This document shows, piece after piece, positions 60,791 to 64,000 of a DNA stretch of 64,000 nucleotides. Below the pieces are notes generated by a model that saw nothing but the letters and a program-made list of their open reading frames with translations, was not told the origin of the DNA and searched no databases. This DNA comes from Roseitalea sp. (GTDB lineage Bacteria > Pseudomonadota > Alphaproteobacteria > Rhizobiales > Rhizobiaceae): positions 186,001-250,000 of the forward strand of contig JAEPON010000004.1 of the NCBI GenBank assembly GCA_017642895.1, given 5' to 3'. The position numbers and the translations under genes were made by a program. Every line of letters starts with the position of its first letter. The first letter of the stretch is position 1.

Positions 60791-61768
60791 ATCTACAGCC
60801 GGACATACCAAAGGGCAGGCTGGACCATTCCCGCCATCGGCATGGGCTGCTGGGCCATCGGCGGCACGGTGCTGGCCGACGGCAAGCCGCGTGGCTGGCC
60901 GGGCGCCGATGATGCCACATCAAAGCGCGCGCTGGAAACCGCGCTCGATCTGGGTATCACGCTTTTCGACACCGCCGATGTCTATGGCGCCGGTCATTCC
61001 GAGCAGCTGATCGGCGAGACGTTCGGGGCGCGGCGCAAGGACGTTCTGATCGCGACCAAGTTCGGCAAGCCGTTTGACGAAAAGAGGCGCACCCGGTCCA
61101 AGTCCGGCATTGTCGACAGCGAAGCGGGCATTCGTGCGGCCTGCGAAGCGAGCCTGCGCCGCATGAAGACAGACTGGATCGATCTTTATCAGTTCCATGA
61201 CGGCAAATATGACGCGGCGCGGATCGACGGCATCGTGGCGGTGCTCGAAAAGCTGGTCGAGGAGGGCAAGATTCGCGCCTTCGGCTGGTCGACCGACAAT
61301 CCTGCCGCGGCGAGGGCCATCGCGCGATCGGCCAACTGCGTGGCCATACAGCAACGCTTGAACATCTATGATGAAACATCTGAACTGATTGCCTTTTGCG
61401 AAAGACACGGCCTGGCCGCGCTCAACCGCAATCCACTGGCGCAGGGCTTGCTGACGGGCAAATTCTCCAAAGCGTCGACGCTGGCCGAAGGCGATGTGCG
61501 CAGCAGATGGCGCCTTGCCGACGGGCCGGAGGCCGCGCGGCTCGACCTGTTCGGGGCCATCCGCGACTGGCTGACGGTCGGCGGACGGTCGCCCGCCGAA
61601 GGGGCGCTTTGCTGGCTGCTTGCGCGGTCTTCGGCCACGCTGCCGATACCGGGTTTCAAGAACGCCGATCAGGTCCGGCAGAATGTGCGCGCGCTCGATT
61701 TCGGGCCGCTGCCGGCTGACGCCATGAATGCAATCGCCGCGATCATGCGGTGCGGAGAGGCTGCATGA
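60791..61768 (+). CDS. Aldo/keto reductase, apparently starting at ATC
   Basis: 325 residues if translation begins at the ATC at 60791, which has GGGAG seven bases upstream and restores the family N-terminus (IYSRTYQRAGWTIPAIGMGCWAIGG in part). The only ATG in this region, at 60842, would cut off the first beta-strand; there is no GTG or TTG in between and a TAG closes the frame at 60770. The catalytic tetrad is Asp in LFDTAD, Tyr in DVYGAG, Lys in ATKFGK and His in YQFHD. It reduces or oxidises a sugar in the pathway. A sequencing error or mutation of ATG to ATC is the alternative. Confidence 0.82.
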   Translation: MYSRTYQRAGWTIPAIGMGCWAIGGTVLADGKPRGWPGADDATSKRALETALDLGITLFDTADVYGAGHSEQLIGETFGARRKDVLIATKFGKPFDEKRRTRSKSGIVDSEAGIRAACEASLRRMKTDWIDLYQFHDGKYDAARIDGIVAVLEKLVEEGKIRAFGWSTDNPAAARAIARSANCVAIQQRLNIYDETSELIAFCERHGLAALNRNPLAQGLLTGKFSKASTLAEGDVRSRWRLADGPEAARLDLFGAIRDWLTVGGRSPAEGALCWLLARSSATLPIPGFKNADQVRQNVRALDFGPLPADAMNAIAAIMRCGEAA

Positions 61769-62850
61769 AGATCACCGACGTCAAATTCGATTTCTACGAA
61801 TGGGAGCGGCCGACGCCGCTTTCCAACGGTCTGCACACTTACGCCAATTCGGGCAATACGGTGATCCGGGTCGAAACCGACGAGGGGGTCGTCGGCCATG
61901 CGATCGGTGGGACGCGGGAGAATGAGCAGGCAAGCCGCGAGATGATGCGCGACCTGATGATCGGCGAAAATCCGCTGATGACCGAGCGCATCTGGTCCAG
62001 GCTCTATTCGCCCAAGCGGCGCGGCCGGCGCGGCATGGAAACCCGGGCGCAATCCTCGCTCGATATCGCGCTGTGGGACATCAAGGCCAAGGTGGCCGGC
62101 CTGCCGCTGGCGACGATGATCGGCGGTTTCACCGAGCGCGTGAACATCTACATTGCCGGCGGATACTACGCCGAGGGTAAGGGCCTGAAAGAGCTTGCCG
62201 CCGAGATGGAAGCCTATGTCGGCTACGGCGCCAAGGCGGTGAAGATGAAGATCGGCGCCCTGCCGATGGCCGAAGATGCGGAGCGCGTGCGCGTGGTGCG
62301 CGAGGCGATCGGCCCGGACGTCAAGCTTTTGATGGACGCCAATTGCGCCTACCGCGCCTATGAGGCGATCCAGTTCGCGCGGATGGTCGAGCCTTACGAC
62401 GTGTTCTGGTTCGAGGAGCCGGTTCAGCCCGACGATATTGACGGCTACGCCGCCATCGCCGCCCGCACCACGATCCCCATTGTCGGCGGCGAAAACGAAT
62501 ACACCAAATACGGCTTTCGCGACTTCATCCATGGCAGTGGCGCGCCGATCATCCAGGCCGACGGCACCAATTGCGGCGGCGTGACCGAGTTCATGAAGAT
62601 CGCCGCCTACGCCGATGCGCATGGCCGCGACATGGCGCCCCATGGCGAACAGCAGATCCATATTCACCTTTTGAGCGCCATTCCGAACGGCCTGCTGCTG
62701 GAATTCTATCCGGTCGAGTACGATCCGATGCGCGCGCAGAAATATCAGACACCGTTGCTCCTGAACGATGACGGAACGGTCAGCGTGCCGACCGCGCCCG
62801 GTGCGGGCCTTGAGTGGAACACTAAGCAGATGGAGCGCTACAGGCTGTGA
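61765..62850 (+). CDS. Enolase superfamily dehydratase (mandelate racemase-like), copy 3
   Basis: 361 residues from the ATG at 61765, overlapping the reductase stop by 4 bases. The KxK motif is present (AVKMKIG, about residues 161-167), as are Asp in LLMDANCAY, Glu in WFEEPVQP, Glu in GGENEYTKYGFRD and His in MAPHGEQQ. It fits acid-sugar dehydratases such as fuconate or rhamnonate types. It is the most complete active site of the three enolase genes. Confidence 0.9.
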   Translation: MKITDVKFDFYEWERPTPLSNGLHTYANSGNTVIRVETDEGVVGHAIGGTRENEQASREMMRDLMIGENPLMTERIWSRLYSPKRRGRRGMETRAQSSLDIALWDIKAKVAGLPLATMIGGFTERVNIYIAGGYYAEGKGLKELAAEMEAYVGYGAKAVKMKIGALPMAEDAERVRVVREAIGPDVKLLMDANCAYRAYEAIQFARMVEPYDVFWFEEPVQPDDIDGYAAIAARTTIPIVGGENEYTKYGFRDFIHGSGAPIIQADGTNCGGVTEFMKIAAYADAHGRDMAPHGEQQIHIHLLSAIPNGLLLEFYPVEYDPMRAQKYQTPLLLNDDGTVSVPTAPGAGLEWNTKQMERYRL

Positions 62851-64000
62851 GCGCCGACCCCGCAACGAACGACGCGAAGCCACTGCCGCGCTTTCCCTAT
62901 GGCGCGGTCTACTATCGCCGTTCCAATCCACCCGAGAAGGATTGGGCACGCGACTATGCGCAGGCGGCGCGCGACGGCTGGACCGTGTTTCGCCATTGGA
63001 CGCTCTGGTCGGCGGTCAATCCGGCGCCCGGTGTCTGGGACTGGTCGCACTATGACCGGCAGCTCGATCTTGCCGCCGAAAACGGCCTGAAGACGATCGT
63101 TCAGGAAAAGCTCACCTCGGCGCCGATCTGGGCGTGGGAGAAATATCCCGAGGCGCGGCTGGTCCATCGCAACGGGCGGGCGGATGAGCCGCAAATGTCG
63201 GGCTCTTGCGCGGCGGGCGGATTTCCCGGCCTCAGCCTCAACCATGACGGTGCGCGCGCTCTGGCCGGCGAATTCCTGACCCGGCTCGGCGAGCGCTACC
63301 GCGATCATCCGGGGCTTGGCTGGTATGACATCGTCAACGAAGCCAAGTTTCCCCAGAACCAGTGGGGCGCGCAGGCCGATTACGATTTTTCCGAGCCGAC
63401 GCAGGCGGCCTTCCGCGCGTGGCTGAAGGCCAGATATGGCGATCTGGAAGTGTTGGCCCAGGCATGGAACATGTTCGGCTATACGGACTGGTCGCAGGTG
63501 CGGGCGCCGATGACGACGGCCTTTTACCCCCAGACACTCGACTGGCTGCACTTCCGCGTCGACAACATTGTCCAACAGATGCAATGGCGCACCGACACGC
63601 TGCGCGCCGCCGACCCGGCAACGCCGATCACCAGCCACGGACAGGCGCAAGCGTTGCAGACACTGAGCCTTGCCGGCAGTCACGACTGGCGCTCCGCCGA
63701 AACGGTCGACAGCTACGGTTTCACCTTCGTCCAGTCGCGCCATGGCAATGCGCCTTGGATGCACTGCCATGCCGTCGATCTGGTCCGCGCCGCCTCGCGC
63801 GGCAAGCCGTTCTGGCATGCCGAGCATCTGGGCGGCCCGGTCTGGATGCGTGCGTTCCTTGACGGCCGCGACCGCGACGATGGCCGCCTGCGACACCCCG
63901 AAGACATTCGGGTTTCCAACCTGATCTCGATGGCCGGCGGGGCGCGCGGCATCATGTATCCGCGCATGCGGCCGCTGATGAACGGCCCATTGTTCAACAC
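62847..64000 (+). CDS. GH42 beta-galactosidase (5' part; runs off the window)
   Basis: At least 384 codons from a GTG at 62847 that overlaps the previous stop (GTGA). The GH42 barrel is visible: YGAVYYRRSNPPEKDWARDY at the start, then VFRHWTLWSAVNP and WDWSHYDRQLDLAAENGLKT. The acid/base Glu is in YDIVNEAKFPQNQ (about residue 169) and the nucleophile Glu in FWHAEHLGGPVW (about residue 330). No signal peptide, so it acts on imported beta-galactosides or arabinosides. Full GH42 proteins are about 650-700 residues. Confidence 0.88.
   Translation, partial: MSADPATNDAKPLPRFPYGAVYYRRSNPPEKDWARDYAQAARDGWTVFRHWTLWSAVNPAPGVWDWSHYDRQLDLAAENGLKTIVQEKLTSAPIWAWEKYPEARLVHRNGRADEPQMSGSCAAGGFPGLSLNHDGARALAGEFLTRLGERYRDHPGLGWYDIVNEAKFPQNQWGAQADYDFSEPTQAAFRAWLKARYGDLEVLAQAWNMFGYTDWSQVRAPMTTAFYPQTLDWLHFRVDNIVQQMQWRTDTLRAADPATPITSHGQAQALQTLSLAGSHDWRSAETVDSYGFTFVQSRHGNAPWMHCHAVDLVRAASRGKPFWHAEHLGGPVWMRAFLDGRDRDDGRLRHPEDIRVSNLISMAGGARGIMYPRMRPLMNGPLFN

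Noticed and set aside
1..64000. CRISPR arrays, tRNA/rRNA genes, insertion sequences, phage or plasmid origins
   Set aside because: I looked for spaced identical repeats, transposase-like proteins and terminal inverted repeats and saw none; gene packing is continuous and base composition even.

Overview
The window is 64 kb of GC-rich, tightly packed bacterial DNA made almost entirely of catabolic operons. It is best read as an alphaproteobacterium (Hyphomicrobiales or Rhodobacterales-like). The reasons are a GAAC-N7-GAAC LexA box of the alphaproteobacterial type, a complete bhcRABCD beta-hydroxyaspartate cluster, a DXR-like (DRL) oxidoreductase of the kind known from Brucella, and many ABC/TRAP uptake operons. 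I saw no rRNA, tRNA, CRISPR array, insertion sequence or prophage. Genes overlap by 1-4 bases (ATGA, GTGA, TGATG) throughout.

Layout. (a) 1-2161: a cut-off PLP aminotransferase and a D-cysteine desulfhydrase/cysteate lyase-type enzyme, divergent from a LysR regulator with a clear operator between them. (b) 2245-20369: a glycoside regulon. A CUT2 sugar ABC transporter and an SMP-30 lactonase lie on the + strand. A CUT1 ABC transporter, GMC oxidoreductase, GH31 glycosidase, SDR and EthD protein lie on the - strand. A LacI regulator with a second GH31 enzyme lies on the + strand. An identical 24-base operator precedes the CUT2 operon and the LacI/CUT1 divergent pair, 15 kb apart, so one LacI protein probably controls all of it.

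(c) 20373-33994 is the most unusual part. Leftward: a DRL-type (MEP/DXP) oxidoreductase, acetoin-dehydrogenase-like E1 alpha, E1 beta and lipoyl-alpha/beta-hydrolase E2, and a SorC-type regulator. Rightward: an ABC importer with a Tat-exported binding protein, a PfkB kinase, two unrecognised genes and a free-standing IspD. Together they suggest uptake of a methylpentulose or methyltetritol, phosphorylation, conversion of MEP to DXP, and acyloin cleavage of DXP to acetyl-CoA plus glyceraldehyde 3-phosphate. This is inference, but it explains the otherwise odd company.

(d) 34045-45332: a MarR-controlled TRAP transporter with an alpha/beta hydrolase and ureidoglycolate lyase, then bhcD-C-B-A with divergent bhcR, then ureidoglycine aminohydrolase. 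Ureide breakdown makes glyoxylate and the beta-hydroxyaspartate cycle assimilates it, so the neighbours fit together. (e) 45547-47653: a LexA-boxed radical SAM plus DUF4130-type DNA repair pair. (f) 48042-64000: an alpha/beta hydrolase, an IclR regulator with two matching operators, an MFS exporter, a family-5 ABC importer, a CapA-like protein, three enolase-superfamily enzymes, an aldo/keto reductase that seems to start at ATC, and a GH42 beta-galactosidase that runs off the end.
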